From Amphiduros pacificus (Eukaryota; Annelida; Polychaeta; Phyllodocida; Hesionidae), in contig OX439012.1 of the NCBI GenBank assembly GCA_949316495.1, positions 34,337,927 to 34,401,926 of the forward strand: a stretch of DNA of 64,000 nt, given 5' to 3'. A program made the translations under genes and the position numbers. Under the pieces are notes generated by a model. The model was not told where the DNA came from. It was given only the letters and a program-made list of their open reading frames with translations, and ran no database searches. Below are positions 34,237 to 45,254 of the stretch, one piece after another. How positions within the stretch are numbered: position 1 is the stretch's first letter; each line of letters starts with the position of its first letter.

Positions 34237-35204
34237 AGCGTCCTGCTGTGGCCCAGTATACACAATACTAAAGGATTCTCTAAATATCACAGCTTCTAAG
34301 CTTCACTTTAACCGTCACTTTAAGTATGTGATCATGGCACTTTAAGTATGTGATCATGGCACTTTGCTATGTTTACATAAAGGTTGACAAACACCAACCA
34401 AATACTGTATATATACTGTCCATCAAACAATACTTGTATAAACAAATATCAATAAATAAACAATACACCATAAACATGATAAATAAATAAAAAAATAAAA
34501 TATACAACATATGGGGAAAGATAAATAAAAATTCAATAATGATAAAATAAGTGAATGAAAGAATAAATTAATAACATGGATAAAAACTACAAAACAAATT
34601 TGGAAATTCCACATGAACCATGCATCATGTGACTGGCAACGTTCAGCTTTTCTACCTGCACTGTAGAGAGCTGCTTGGTATTATAAAGTTGGCCAGAGCC
34701 AAACTTTCAGTAATTGATATTCAGTCACCTATGAAAGGGATTTTGTATTTGACCGTGGAGATCTATTTCATGTTGATCTGAATGTATCATATCACAAATT
34801 CCCGCAATATACGCTGCTTAGAATATACAGTACCACAGCCAGCAAATTGTTAATATCACAAATTTGTATTTGCATCAATCAAATATATTTTGATTTCCTG
34901 CATTTTAAGTACTCGTAATTGAAAAACATTCCACTACATGTAATGATCAAAACATCATGATATGCCTAAGTTAATTAATAAAAAAATAAATGAAAATGAC
35001 ATCAGAATATTTTAGAACAATGTAATAAACTGCTTGTGAATATCTGTAATTAACATGGATATGGTGATAAGTGAACTGATTAACATAATTCAATTAAGTA
35101 TATACATATATTTACATACTAATTAGAGCATTCCTGCTACGGGTATGTAAGCAATTTATCACGGAGAGTGACAAATATTTATAAATAAATAAGCTGCAGC
35201 CTAC
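34237..35204. other. AT-rich unique sequence
   Basis: Includes an AATAAATA-rich tract (about 34436-34570) and a duplicated TTTAAGTATGTGATCATGGC (about 34318 and 34341). No gene seen. Confidence 0.35.
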
Positions 35205-35338
35205 CTTCCTTCTGGTTCTTGTTCTTCTTCCGGAATGAGAAAGTCAAACTTTTTCTCCTCTTTAGCGTCATTTTGGCCGACCACGATATCAAGTTTATAT
35301 CTCCAATGGGCAAATTCTGATTCTGGATTTCGTCAAAT
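35205..35338 (-). CDS. possible internal exon, unknown protein
   Basis: On the minus strand a donor (GAAG/GTAGGC at 35205/35204) and an acceptor (TTGCCACAG at 35339) bound 134 nt. Two frames read well. One is open over the whole exon (FDEIQNQNLPIGDINLISWS..., with a basic Ser/Phe patch KRRKSLTFSFRKK resembling MARCKS-type phosphorylation sites). The other requires the inner acceptor at 35322 and reads FAHWRYKLDIVVGQNDAKEE, then KKFDFLIPEEEQEPEG, with a more ordinary hydrophobic/acidic pattern. I slightly favour the second. Family unknown. Confidence 0.35.
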
Positions 35339-35448
35339 CTGTGGCAAGGAGAAAGCAGTGGTACATAACTTGAGATAAGTGGCAGGGAGCGGGTGATAGA
35401 GCTACTAACGGAGGACTAGTTGTCCCAGGATAGCTCTGTGCCGGCAGC

Positions 35449-35502
35449 TGGGGGGGTTGGGGGGTGGGTGGGGGAAGGTAGGAGGGGGGGGGGGGGGGAG
35501 GG
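35449..35502 (+). repeat. G-run tract with quadruplex potential
   Basis: Runs of 7, 6, 3, 5 and 16 or more G separated by one to six bases. Sequence of this form fits the G3+N1-7 rule several times over. It sits about 110 bp from the candidate exon at 35205-35338. Confidence 0.85.
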
Positions 35503-35587
35503 TCCTTGGCGTGCAGTGCACATGTGAAGTGCCTGTGTGGTGATACGTACACCTCTCACGTCAATCACACTGCAGACCACAGGCTCC

Positions 35588-35730
35588 TGCTAACTACCCA
35601 CTGACTGCAGCCAAACATATATGCTAATATCTTATGCTAACTATCCACTGACTGCAGCCAAATATATATGCTAATATCTTATGCTAACTACCCACTGACT
35701 GCAGCCAAACATATATGCTAATATCTTCAA
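35588..35730. repeat. 47-bp tandem repeat, 3 copies
   Basis: The unit is TGCTAACTACCCACTGACTG, CAGCCAAACATATATGCTAA, TATCTTA. Confidence 0.95.
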
Positions 35731-36094
35731 CTTTTTCTACATATCCTATTTGGCAAATTACTATTTATACCGATAGAGCCAAACATCTTTATGGTCAAGC
35801 AAAAAAGTGACTAAACAATATCACATAAGTCTATTGCGTGACCCTATTATGTCATTTCTTAGGTTTTCATGATCAAATAAGACCAACATGCGTGACCCTA
35901 TGAGAGCATGTAGAGGTCACATGTAATCCTATAAGGTCAAGTTTATGCGTGACCTAATACATGTCTGGCTCTGACTGTTTGTATCATGCCTTGTGTTGAT
36001 GCTTTCATTTTGCAGAGAATCTCACGGTACTTTGTCAGCACAGAGCCATGCCCTGATTGGTGGGTTCTTACTGTGTGACTGACATGACGCTCCC
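35731..36094. other. unique spacer
   Basis: Three dispersed GCGTGACC(C/T) phrases, otherwise unremarkable. No gene. Confidence 0.3.
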
Positions 36095-36490
36095 CTTTTA
36101 CACACATTTTTTGGTCCATTTCCTCCACACATTTTTTTATCCATTCCCTCCACACATTTTTTTATCCATTCCATCCACACACATTTTTTGGTCCATTCCC
36201 TCCACACATTTTTTGTTAAATTCCCTCCACACATTTTTTGGTCCATTTCCTCCACACATTTTTTGGTCAATTCCCTCCACATATTTTTTGGTTCATTCCC
36301 TCCACATATTTTTTGGTTCATTCCCTCCACACATTTTTTGGTCCATTTCCTCCACACATTTTTTGGTCCATTCCCTCCACATATTTTTTGGTTCATTCTC
36401 TCTACATATTTTTTGGTCCATTCCCACATTTTTTGGTCCATTCCCTCCACACATTTCTTGGTCCATTCCCTCCACATATATTTACTGTTC
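36095..36490. repeat. 26-bp minisatellite, about 15 copies
   Basis: The unit is TTTTTGGTCCATTCCCTCCA followed by CACATT, with GTTCATT, ATCCATT and a shortened copy at about 36410-36430. Open frames on both strands follow the repeat. Confidence 0.95.
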
Positions 36491-37230
36491 CATTCAGTCC
36501 CATAACACATTAAGGATGTGGACTGGGGTAATATAGCTGTATGGGTCTAAAGGCTCACAGTCAGACCCAGCTGGTTATCCCAGAGGCATATAGATCTCTG
36601 CTTAATCCATAGCAACACAAAATAAAGATTGTGATTGTAATAGAATGTAACCGTGGTAACCTGCCATAAACAAACAAATACTACACTTAGGGCCCCAGTG
36701 TGGTGATTCCTTCAAATGGTTCCAGATCTACAAAATTATCTAGAGCTTTGCAAATATTTCGATATTTAGTAATTGACACACATGGTTTTTTTCAATGGTT
36801 ACTTCCCATGTTTACAGACCCAGTAAAGTGCCAGTCTACCTGGGTAGTGGGAACTATTGAAATCATCAATGCAGACTTTCAGCTTGCATTTGAATATTCA
36901 TCACATTCTGAATTTTGATCAACTCTGAGGATGTAACTGTTTTCTCATAAAGCATGCATGGTGAGGTCATTATTATAGATCTGAAAATATTCATGTATTT
37001 GTCTTTTCTGTGTTTTGCGTACATATATTGTCTGTCAATTATCAAATACCATCTGGAGTTTTGAACAAAGCAGAGTGAATATTTCAAACCATATTTTAGG
37101 CGTGTGCTGTAGGCTGCAGTGATAAATCCAAACTGGCCTGTGAGAGGTACAGAAGCATGTCAATTAACCCTCGCAGTGCCACGGCAACCGCTCTCTGGAT
37201 CAGGATGACCAGGCATACCACAACTATGCA
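36491..37230. other. unique sequence
   Basis: No gene supported. Starts of TTAACCCT near 37142 and 37192 recur as the next small array. Confidence 0.3.
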
Positions 37231-37352
37231 TTAACCCTTCCCCTGAGTCCCCGGAGTATCCTGGGTTAACCCTTCCCCTGAGTCCCTGGAGTATCCTGGG
37301 TTAACCCTTCCCCTGAGTCCCCGGAGTTTACTGGGTTAATCCTTCCCCTGTC
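37231..37352. repeat. 35-bp tandem repeat, 3.4 copies
   Basis: The unit is TTAACCCTTCCCCTGAGTCC followed by CCGGAGTATCCTGGG, starting at 37231, 37266, 37301 and 37336. Confidence 0.96.
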
Positions 37353-37796
37353 TCCTATAAACACAGCTTCCTGGCAGAATGGTGCTGCACCATGGCACAC
37401 GCAGGGTTAATCCAAGGATGATCTCCTGATCTGATTATTTCTATCTGATTCTCAGTGTCACAGAGTAACATGTAATAACTGAATCAAGGGCATGAGCTGC
37501 TGAACTCTGAAGATTGGATAATACCTACCATAGTCCCTCAAAGTGGCACCTCAGCTATCAAAGAATCCAGACAGTTTCTAATTTTGTTCATGATATTTGT
37601 TTCTAGGAGAATGAAATTGCTAAATTAAACTTTTATTTCTGTTTACAAGAATTTTATCACCATTGTTTTTGTCAGAAAGTTTTTATTTCTTTTGATATAA
37701 ATGGTCAAAAAGTTCATATTTTGCATGCTAAATTTATGATCTTTTAACTTCAAGCACTTTATATAGAAAAATTCACTGGTGTGGTAGGTGGGAATT
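37353..37796. other. unique spacer
   Basis: AT-rich, nothing recognised. Confidence 0.3.
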
Positions 37797-38757
37797 AACA
37801 AGAACTGTCAGAGACATCTTGAGATTCTACTGGCATTGTCAGAGTCAGAGACACTTTGAGATTCTACTGGCATTGGCAGAATCAGAGACACCTTGAGATT
37901 CTACTGGCATTGTCAGAGTCAGATACACTTTGAGATTCTACTGGCATTGTCAGAGTCAGAGACATCTTAAGATTCTACTGGCATTGTCAGAGTCAGAGAC
38001 ATCTTGAGATTCTACTGGCATTGTCGGAGTCAGAGACACCTTGAGATTCTACTGGCATTGTCAGAGTCAGAGACATTTTGAGATTCTACTGGCATTGTCA
38101 GAGTCAGAGACACCTGGAGATTCTACTGGCATTGTCAGAGTCAGAGACATCTTGAGATTCTACTGGCATTGTCAGAATCAGAGACATCTTGAGATTCTAC
38201 TGGCATTGTCAGAGTCAGAGACATCTTGAGATTCTACTGGCATTGTCAGAGTCAGAGACATCTTGAGATTATACTGGCATTGTCAGAGTCAGAGACATCT
38301 TGAGATTATACTGGCATTGTCGGAGTCAGAGACATCTTGAGATTCTACTGGCATTGTCAGAGTCAGAGACATCTTGAGATTATACTGGCATTGTCAGAGT
38401 CAGAGACATCTTGAGATTATACTGGCATTGTCAGAGTCAGAGACATCTTGAGATTCTACTGGCATTGTCAGAGTCAGAGACATCTTGAGATTATACTGGC
38501 ATTGTCAGGGTCAGAGACACCTGGAGATTCTACTGGCATTGTCGGAGTCAGAGACACCTTGAGATTCTACTGGCATTGTCAGAGTCAGAGACATCTTGAG
38601 ATTCTACTGGCATTGTCAGAGTCAGAGACATCTTGAGATTCTACTGGCATTGTCAGAGTCAGAGACATCTTGAGATTCTACTGGCATTGTCAGAATCAGA
38701 GACACCTGGAGATTCTACTGGCTTTGTCGGAGTCAGAGACACGTTGGAGATTTGTTG
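37797..38757. repeat. 37-bp minisatellite, about 26 copies
   Basis: The unit is GAGATTCTACTGGCATTGTC followed by AGAGTCAGAGACATCTT, with ACACCTT, ACACCTGGA and TTATACTGG variants clustered in neighbouring units. Confidence 0.97.
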
Positions 38758-39962
38758 AACAGTAGCACCAAGCATTGCCCAAACAGGCTCCACGTTAAGG
38801 AAGTGCTGTGGTAGTTTCTCATCACTGTGAGGCTGACGGTTGGAGTACTACTGTCTGCATCATACCGGTATATATTGATATATTAGTGGATAACAGATCA
38901 GACATACCTGTCCCCTGGACCCAGCAGCTAATCTCAACATACTGCAGTAATGCATTCCATCTTGTTAAGCTGTATGGCTATGGACCATGGATTCCTTCAT
39001 ATTTAGCTATGTGTTTAATGTTGGCATCTCTTTAAGCTCTGCACTATGTGTTGTACTCTTGGCTTGACTACTTTAATGAACCAGTGAAGTTGAGGTATTT
39101 TTTTGACAACACGAAGTAAAGGAGATAATTTTTTCAATTCTTATTTTATACCAGTAGATATACATCCGTAATAATATTTCAGAGCAATGTCAATAATTTA
39201 AATCTGTCAAAATAAAATAAATATTGTGATAACTTATTTCATCAAAATCCTGGGATAAGTTGTATCATAAATATAACTTGTCTAAAACAGAAGTTTTGAC
39301 CTAGCAGAAATTAGGTGTTGTACAGCAGCTTTATGTAATCCCGGGGTGTCTCATCCAGGACACAGGGTCATCACAACTACCCTGACCACAAACTAGGGCT
39401 CAAACTTTACTAGAGTTATGAGACAGCTTCTTTGATAAGATATTTCCACTATAATTACATTACAAACAATAGCTGTACAAACAAACTGTCCCTCATACAT
39501 GGTGTTAACAATTCTCAGTGCAAATGAATGACAATGAAACTTTTAAGATGTTCTATTATGAGAAAAAGAATTCTTTAAATTTTTTCCATTACATTGAAAA
39601 ATATAATTCCTTACTGTGACTCATGTTTAAGTTTAAGTTTGAGCGGCAAGTATGAGGCATCTGCTGAGATCTGGACAACACAGAAGCTGTCAGTTTGCTT
39701 AATAGCAATCATCCCACTTCTGAAGCCCACTTCTATTGTAATGATGGCATTGACATTGCTGTCTCATTATTTACTTGTGTGTTGGGTAATTAACTTTGAT
39801 GACTTTACCCTGCTCCACCCTCATATATATAAGACACATGGCTACATCAATCAGCCAGCCATTACACTGTCTCAAAATAGAAACTCATACACATTATTGT
39901 GATCCATCTTTGTTATAACAAGTGACCTGTCATCCCATATTTACTTATTCTCTAGTGTGCAA
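38758..39962. other. unique sequence
   Basis: No gene supported; open frames at 38808 and 39594 lack coding character. Confidence 0.3.

Positions 39963-40053
<91 letters not shown>
39963..40053. repeat. AT dinucleotide microsatellite, about 90 bp
   Basis: Nearly pure alternating AT broken once by AAATAT at about 40018; self-complementary. Confidence 0.98.
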
Positions 40054-40054
<1 letters not shown>

Positions 40055-41066
40055 AACTGAATTATGCATACTTGTTGCACAGTCAATTCTGTCAAGGCAT
40101 CCAATTTGTCACTATATTTTTGATCATTTTCATAATTGCTACAACAATAAAAATAACCTTTAAAGTTTAAATCTAAGAGTCTTCTTTAAAATATGGAAAT
40201 AGGAGAAGTGGTAATGTTGGTTATCTCTAAGTTAGTGGAATATAATGCAGAGCAGAAAATACCTTAATTCAATCTGTTCTATCAATGCATTTCAATATAA
40301 TTTAATAAAAATGTAATAAATACCAATAAAATTGGTGACATATATATAAACAATATGCTGATCAAAGAGTCAGAGCTGATCAAAGAGTCATGACAACTCA
40401 ACAGCACAGGCCCACAGACAGATCTATGTTCTTATTACTTCATAATATGTTGCTCTTTATTCCTTAACCTTTAGGGTTTATCAAATTTGTTAAAGTTTAG
40501 CTTTGTTGTTTGTACTGAAGCATTGGTTATCTCAATTTAAATTTTACTTCTTGTGATTTCTGTTTGTATCTGAATCTAAGAACTGTCTTTTCTAATTTTG
40601 TTGTTTTTGTTTATGCTTGTATGGGATGATGCAACAATTTTTGTAATGTGATAATTTTATCAACAGAAGTGTCAATCAGTCAAATGCATACAAAGATCGC
40701 AATCATTGTAATTTATGATATTCCATATTATATGTTTTGACATATTCTTTGTCTTCTTTTAATTTAAGTTTCGTTTTTAGTTCAAGTTGATTTTTTTTGT
40801 TTGACTTGAATTTTGTTAAGCAGTTAATACAAAAATGTTGATTCAAGCTCATGCCGGAATTACAAACAATACGATAAAATATCTAATAATCAATAGCACA
40901 GCGACCAAAAGCTTTGCAAGTGCAATCATAACATATTAAAGTTTCCCTACTAAATAAACCAACCTTCAGTAATTGACTGTTGCATTTTTTACCCATGTCA
41001 CTGTCTTTCCCAGTCAAAATGTCTCTAAATACAGGTCCATGTATTATCTGTAACAAATTTACTTCA
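40054..41066. other. AT-rich unique sequence
   Basis: A CTGATCAAAGAGTCA duplication lies at about 40359-40391. No gene seen. Confidence 0.3.
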
Positions 41067-41734
41067 GTTTTTTTGTAACACAGATGGTCCTTTTTTGATA
41101 TCCACTGCCGACAGGCAGTGGATATCAAAAAGGGACTATCTGTGTTATTCTGTGATCGGTACGATCATGGGAAATGCGTATTCATTTCCTGTGGTTTGTG
41201 ATTCAGTTTTTTCTGTGGTCATTATTGTTAAAGCAACTGACGCCACTGTGGAGTGTTATAGATTAGACTGGTGCCACCCTCATTTCTTGACACTCGGTAG
41301 GGGACCAGTCTAGTATTCGGCGTATGAACACAGATTAGAAAGAAGTAAAACAAAAGAAAAGAAGTGCGTGATGTAAAAGCAGAACGTTCAAAACGATGTC
41401 ATCGTCTTCGTCCATCGTTGCATAAAATTATCCCTTTAAATTGCTTGGAAATGCTTCCCGATCGCAAGAACAAGGATTTTTCAGTAAGTTTAATTCAAAT
41501 TTGGTGTAAATCGGAAAATTAGAACAGAAATAACATGCAAAGGTCTCTGATCGATGAATTGCGATAGCGCCTGGGCGATAATAGAGCAACTTTCGTAATC
41601 GAGCCTGAAGAGGCACATCTTTGCACCCAGATTTGCTAGAAAATTCGTTCATATACCAAATTGAATGTTTTTAAAGGATGAAGAAATATTGCTTTAATAA
41701 AAACCCCATTTTATCCATGCCATTTTTTGTTGGG

Positions 41735-42230
41735 GGGGGAAGGTTATTTTGATTTTTGTTTTGTTTGTTGTAATTTTTGTTTTGTTTATTATTTTAATTT
41801 TTGTTTTGTTTGTTGCAAGCTTTGTTTTGTTTGTTATTTTTTCCCATCCGTGTTACATGTGGAGCACCACTTTTTCTTGTTTATTCGATGTCACACCTGA
41901 CGGCGTGAAATGGCATTTAGAAAAGTCCAAGTGATGACATCATGGAAACACAATGGGAGAAACATCATGTGACATCAGAAGCACCACTGCGTTGTGGAGC
42001 TTCTGATCGTTGCTGTCACTCCTGTACTTAGACTGGCCCACTTTCACCTGACTCATAAAGAATGGAGCTATAATGCAGAGATTAAGAAACAAGTGGTGAT
42101 CCACATGTAACACGGATGAGGAAAAAAAATTAACTAACCAAAACTGTCAACAAACAAAACAAAAATTAAAATAAACAAAACAAAAATTACAACAAACAAA
42201 ACAAAAATTAAAATAAACCAAAAAAAACAC
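41735..42230. mobile_element. inner fold-back A, about 140-bp arms
   Basis: The left arm (41735-41880) holds TTTTTGTTTTGTTTGTT blocks, then CCATCCGTGTTACATGTGGA. The right arm (42092-42230) holds the inverse, TCCACATGTAACACGGATG, then AACAAACAAAACAAAAATT blocks. The word GTAACACGGATG is the same as the terminal word of the enclosing element but in opposite orientation. The segment could therefore also be read as two adjacent elements (41075-41858 and 42109-44174) with a 250-bp spacer. Confidence 0.65.
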
Positions 42231-43382
42231 AAAATGAAATGTCATCTTGATTCAACTTTTAAAACTGTTGTGCGCAAAGTAGGAATCGTGCACAATGTAG
42301 GAATAATTCCTACATTGTGCAGGACAAAGTAGGAATTCCTACATTGCGCAAATAAGTAGGAATATCAGTCAAGAATCCAAATATCAGGAAGCTGAATGAG
42401 GTCATTGAGGAGGTTTAGGCTATATGAATGTTGGACTTTATGAACGTAGGACTGTTATAAAAATAATTATAATGATATTAGCATGCACTCATATGAGTTG
42501 TGTGCATAGTAAAATATGATTTTATCAGTACATTTCTGATTGGCAAAAAGGCAGATATCTGGATGTGAGCCTGTAAATGTATTATTAAGACACAAATATT
42601 TAAAAAAAAATGTTTGTACATTTTTTGCAAAATTAAAGTGACAATCAACATTTCTATTTCCAAATATGTCATATTTCCATTAAAATGTACGAGTCAATCC
42701 AAATGTGTAACCACATTCTCCAATGCCAATAACGTCCAATTAAGCAGAAAGTGTCTGTTATTTTTTTTTAATACAAAATTTAATAGAAAACTGATAAACA
42801 TTGTAATTATATTGGCCGCATCCAGTGATCTCAGTTATTGATATATCTTAAAATTCCTACTTATTTGCACAAAGTAGGAATTCCTACTTTGGGCAGTTGC
42901 ACAATGTTGGAATTCCTACTGGGCCACGATTCCTACTGGGTGCAAGACAAAATCATTTAATTTGATATATGAACGATTTTTTTAGCACAACTTTATGCAA
43001 AGATATGTCTTTTCAGACTCGATTACATAAGTTGCGCTAATATCGCTCAGGCGCTAACCGCAAATCATCGATTAGACTTTTGCATTGTCATCTGACTTCT
43101 AATTGTCCGATTTACACCAAATTTGAACTAAACTTACTGATAATTCCTTGTTCTAGCGATTGGGAAGCATTTCCATGCAATTTAAAGGCATAATTTTGTG
43201 CAGTGATGGGCGATGACAATGTTGTCATTTCAGCGGGATGCCTATTGGCTTTGCCGAGCCGGTAAACTTGTGGATGAGCATTTTGTCATCACGCACTTCG
43301 TTATCTTTGTTTGCAAGTTATAGGAACGCATATTATCGATCAGCATTTCATGCTCTATCGATTGGATAAGATTTACGGTACC

Positions 43383-43804
43383 TGGTCAAAACAACCGTGA
43401 TATCAAGTGGACCGCGGTATTGAACTGCCACATTTAACCGCGGTCAACATGCTGAATTTGGATATTTTATCAATGTAACTTATCTACAAGTGTCAGTTGC
43501 CAATCTTAATATTGATAAGCTACTTTCCGCCGTAATTAGACCTCATGTTCGGCATATAATTCTGTGAATATTCTCACTTTTCACCCAGGCCCGTCATTAG
43601 AACTACGCATTCAAGTTTGGCGGCCATTTAATCTTCCAAAACGTAAATAAAATGCATTTCTAAGCAAAGTTAAGGCTCAAATATTCTCTAATTTACAATT
43701 GTAGATAATGAACATTGATAAATTGGGCAGATTGAGCAGCTTGATCGTGGTTCACTGTGACAGTTCAATACCGCGGTCCACTTGGAACCGCGGCTATTTT
43801 GACC
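43383..43804. mobile_element. inner fold-back B, 422 bp, about 50-bp TIRs
   Basis: It starts TGGTCAAAACAACCG and ends CGGCTATTTTGACCA. The arms share CAGTTCAATACCGCGGTCCA and its inverse. The interior carries CCGCGGTCAACATG and AT-rich DNA. It interrupts the right arm of the enclosing fold-back. No clear target-site duplication and no coding capacity: a MITE by structure. Confidence 0.7.
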
Positions 43805-44350
43805 ATAATTCAGATTTCCAAGCAATGTGTAGATTTCCAAGCGATGGGTATCATGATGGGCGATGACGATATTGCCGTCTTCAATTTTTTGTCATCATGC
43901 ACTTCTTTTCTTTTGTTTACTTCTTTTATTTAAGTATTCATACGCCCGGGCGCATGCGCAAATTGGAACCTTGCATGCACACGGACGAACGCTCCACAGT
44001 GGCGTAAGTTGCTTGAACAATAATGACCACAGAAAAAACCGAATTACAACCCACAGGAAACGACTACCCATTTCCCACGATCGTACCGATCACAGAATAA
44101 CACAGATAGTCCCTTTTTGATATCCACTGCCTGCCTGTAGGCAGTGGATATCAAATAAGGACCATCCGTGTTACAAAAAAAAAAACAAAGATTTTTTTCT
44201 GACAAGCCTGACATCCAATGTTGAAATAATGGGAACATGGTTCCTTTAAAACCTGTTGTCGGAGAATGAGTTCTACTGGAGTTGTGACTTAAATTGGATG
44301 CATGGATGGGCAGTATGTGGTATTTTTGAAAACAGCAGATTTCAGGTCTA

Positions 44351-44373
44351 TTCCTAACCCTAACCCTAACCCT
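44351..44373 (-). repeat. short interstitial telomeric tract
   Basis: CCTAACCCTAACCCTAACCC, just over three CCCTAA units, 170 bp outside the fold-back complex. Confidence 0.85.
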
Positions 44374-44544
44374 TGACGACGAATATGGGAGTAGCAGGTT
44401 ATCAATTAAAAACCACAATTATAACATCTTTATTTTAATATCTATGGTTAGGAAATAAAAGTATGATGTGTTATCTTCAAGCATCTAGAGAAACAACACA
44501 GTGAGACATTGGTAGAGGTATTGAGACGACAGGTTCACCGTGTC

Positions 44545-44556
44545 GCCCTCTGGTGG
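44545..44556 (-). promoter_or_regulatory. CTCF-type core motif
   Basis: GCCCTCTGGTGG, in complement CCACCAGAGGGC, is a full match to CCASYAGRKGGC. Confidence 0.4.
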
Positions 44557-44917
44557 ATATTGTGAATGAATAACTGAAAATGAGCGGTCAATTTAAACGG
44601 GGATCAGAACATAAAGCGGGGAGCCATTAAACACAATGATGAGCCCAGTAATGCTGTGTAAAGGTCATGAAGAATTTAAAGCTTTGATTATTAATATTGT
44701 CATTACCTTGAATGCTGTCTCCCTTGGAATTTCTTGTATTTCCTTGTTTTTCTAACTCAACGTTTCTCGACATTTCAGTCTGCTGGTACAGGTCAAGGCC
44801 ACCGGAAATGCATTCTTTCTGAAAACCAAAGAAGGAGAGTTCTTTTCCCGCCATCGTGGATACACAGAGGGCAGCACCAGTCTAGAGCGTGGTGGCGGCC
44901 CCTGGATCCAGTCTTAC

Positions 44918-44962
44918 CTGATGCTCATATTGCTCCCAGGCTCGGTCTGACTTCACCCAGAG
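44918..44962 (-). CDS. possible small exon
   Basis: On the minus strand a pyrimidine-rich tract (TTTCTTTCCACTCTGTCTTC) leads to CAGTAG and then 45 nt (LWVKSDRAWEQYEHQ) ending at a near-consensus donor, CATCAG/GTAAGAC. On the plus strand, 44779-44945 also reads open after an acceptor-like CGACATTTCAG (LLVQVKATGNAFFLKTKEGE...) but lacks a donor. Only one of the two can be real, and both may be chance. Confidence 0.22.
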
Positions 44963-45029
44963 CTACTGCGCATGCTCAGAAGACAGAGTGGAAAGAAACT
45001 TGTGAACGTTTGTTAACCAATGTATATTA

Positions 45030-45240
45030 TTAATGTGAAATCTTCAAAGCTATAATTAATATCTTTTTATATAGTTCACAATTACGACAGTCATTTTTGG
45101 GGCCAAAACATAGTACAATCTACAAAATACATATATAACTGTCTTCCTCTTGTTCTCACGATTTCAGACATATATAAATCATTTCTGTATATATATTATG
45201 AGCCGAGATATGAATATGACATATTTTTTTTAAACTACAA
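45030..45240 (+). repeat. dispersed repeat copy 1 (inverted partner at 49225)
   Basis: Contains ATTAATGTGAAATCTTCAAA, ATTACGACAGTCATTTTTGG and TGTCTTCCTCTTGTTCTCAC, all recovered in inverse order and orientation at 49225-49480. I estimate about 80 per cent identity by eye. Confidence 0.75.
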
Positions 45241-45254
45241 GTGCCTTCGGCTGG

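Larger units (their letters stand above)
41067..44182. mobile_element. nested fold-back element complex
   Basis: Three concentric inverted-repeat layers share a centre near 42.6 kb. Outer arms: 41067-41420 with 43830-44182. The ends read TTTTTTTGTAACAC(A)GATGG inward, and each end carries a GATATCCACTGCC / GGCAGTGGATATC hairpin. Middle arms: about 41366-41640 with 42998-43310, sharing CCGATTTACACCAAATTTGA and GGGAAGCATTTCC. Inner arms: 42280-42372 with 42848-42945, built of GTAGGAATTCCTAC palindromes. Two smaller fold-backs sit inside the arms (41735-42230 and 43383-43804), which explains the offset of arm spacings. Only short open frames occur in the loop (42373-42847), so it is non-autonomous. 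Superfamily unassigned. Confidence 0.75.

Noticed and set aside
39922-40170. 82-codon Ile/Tyr-rich frame
   Set aside because: Mostly the AT microsatellite.
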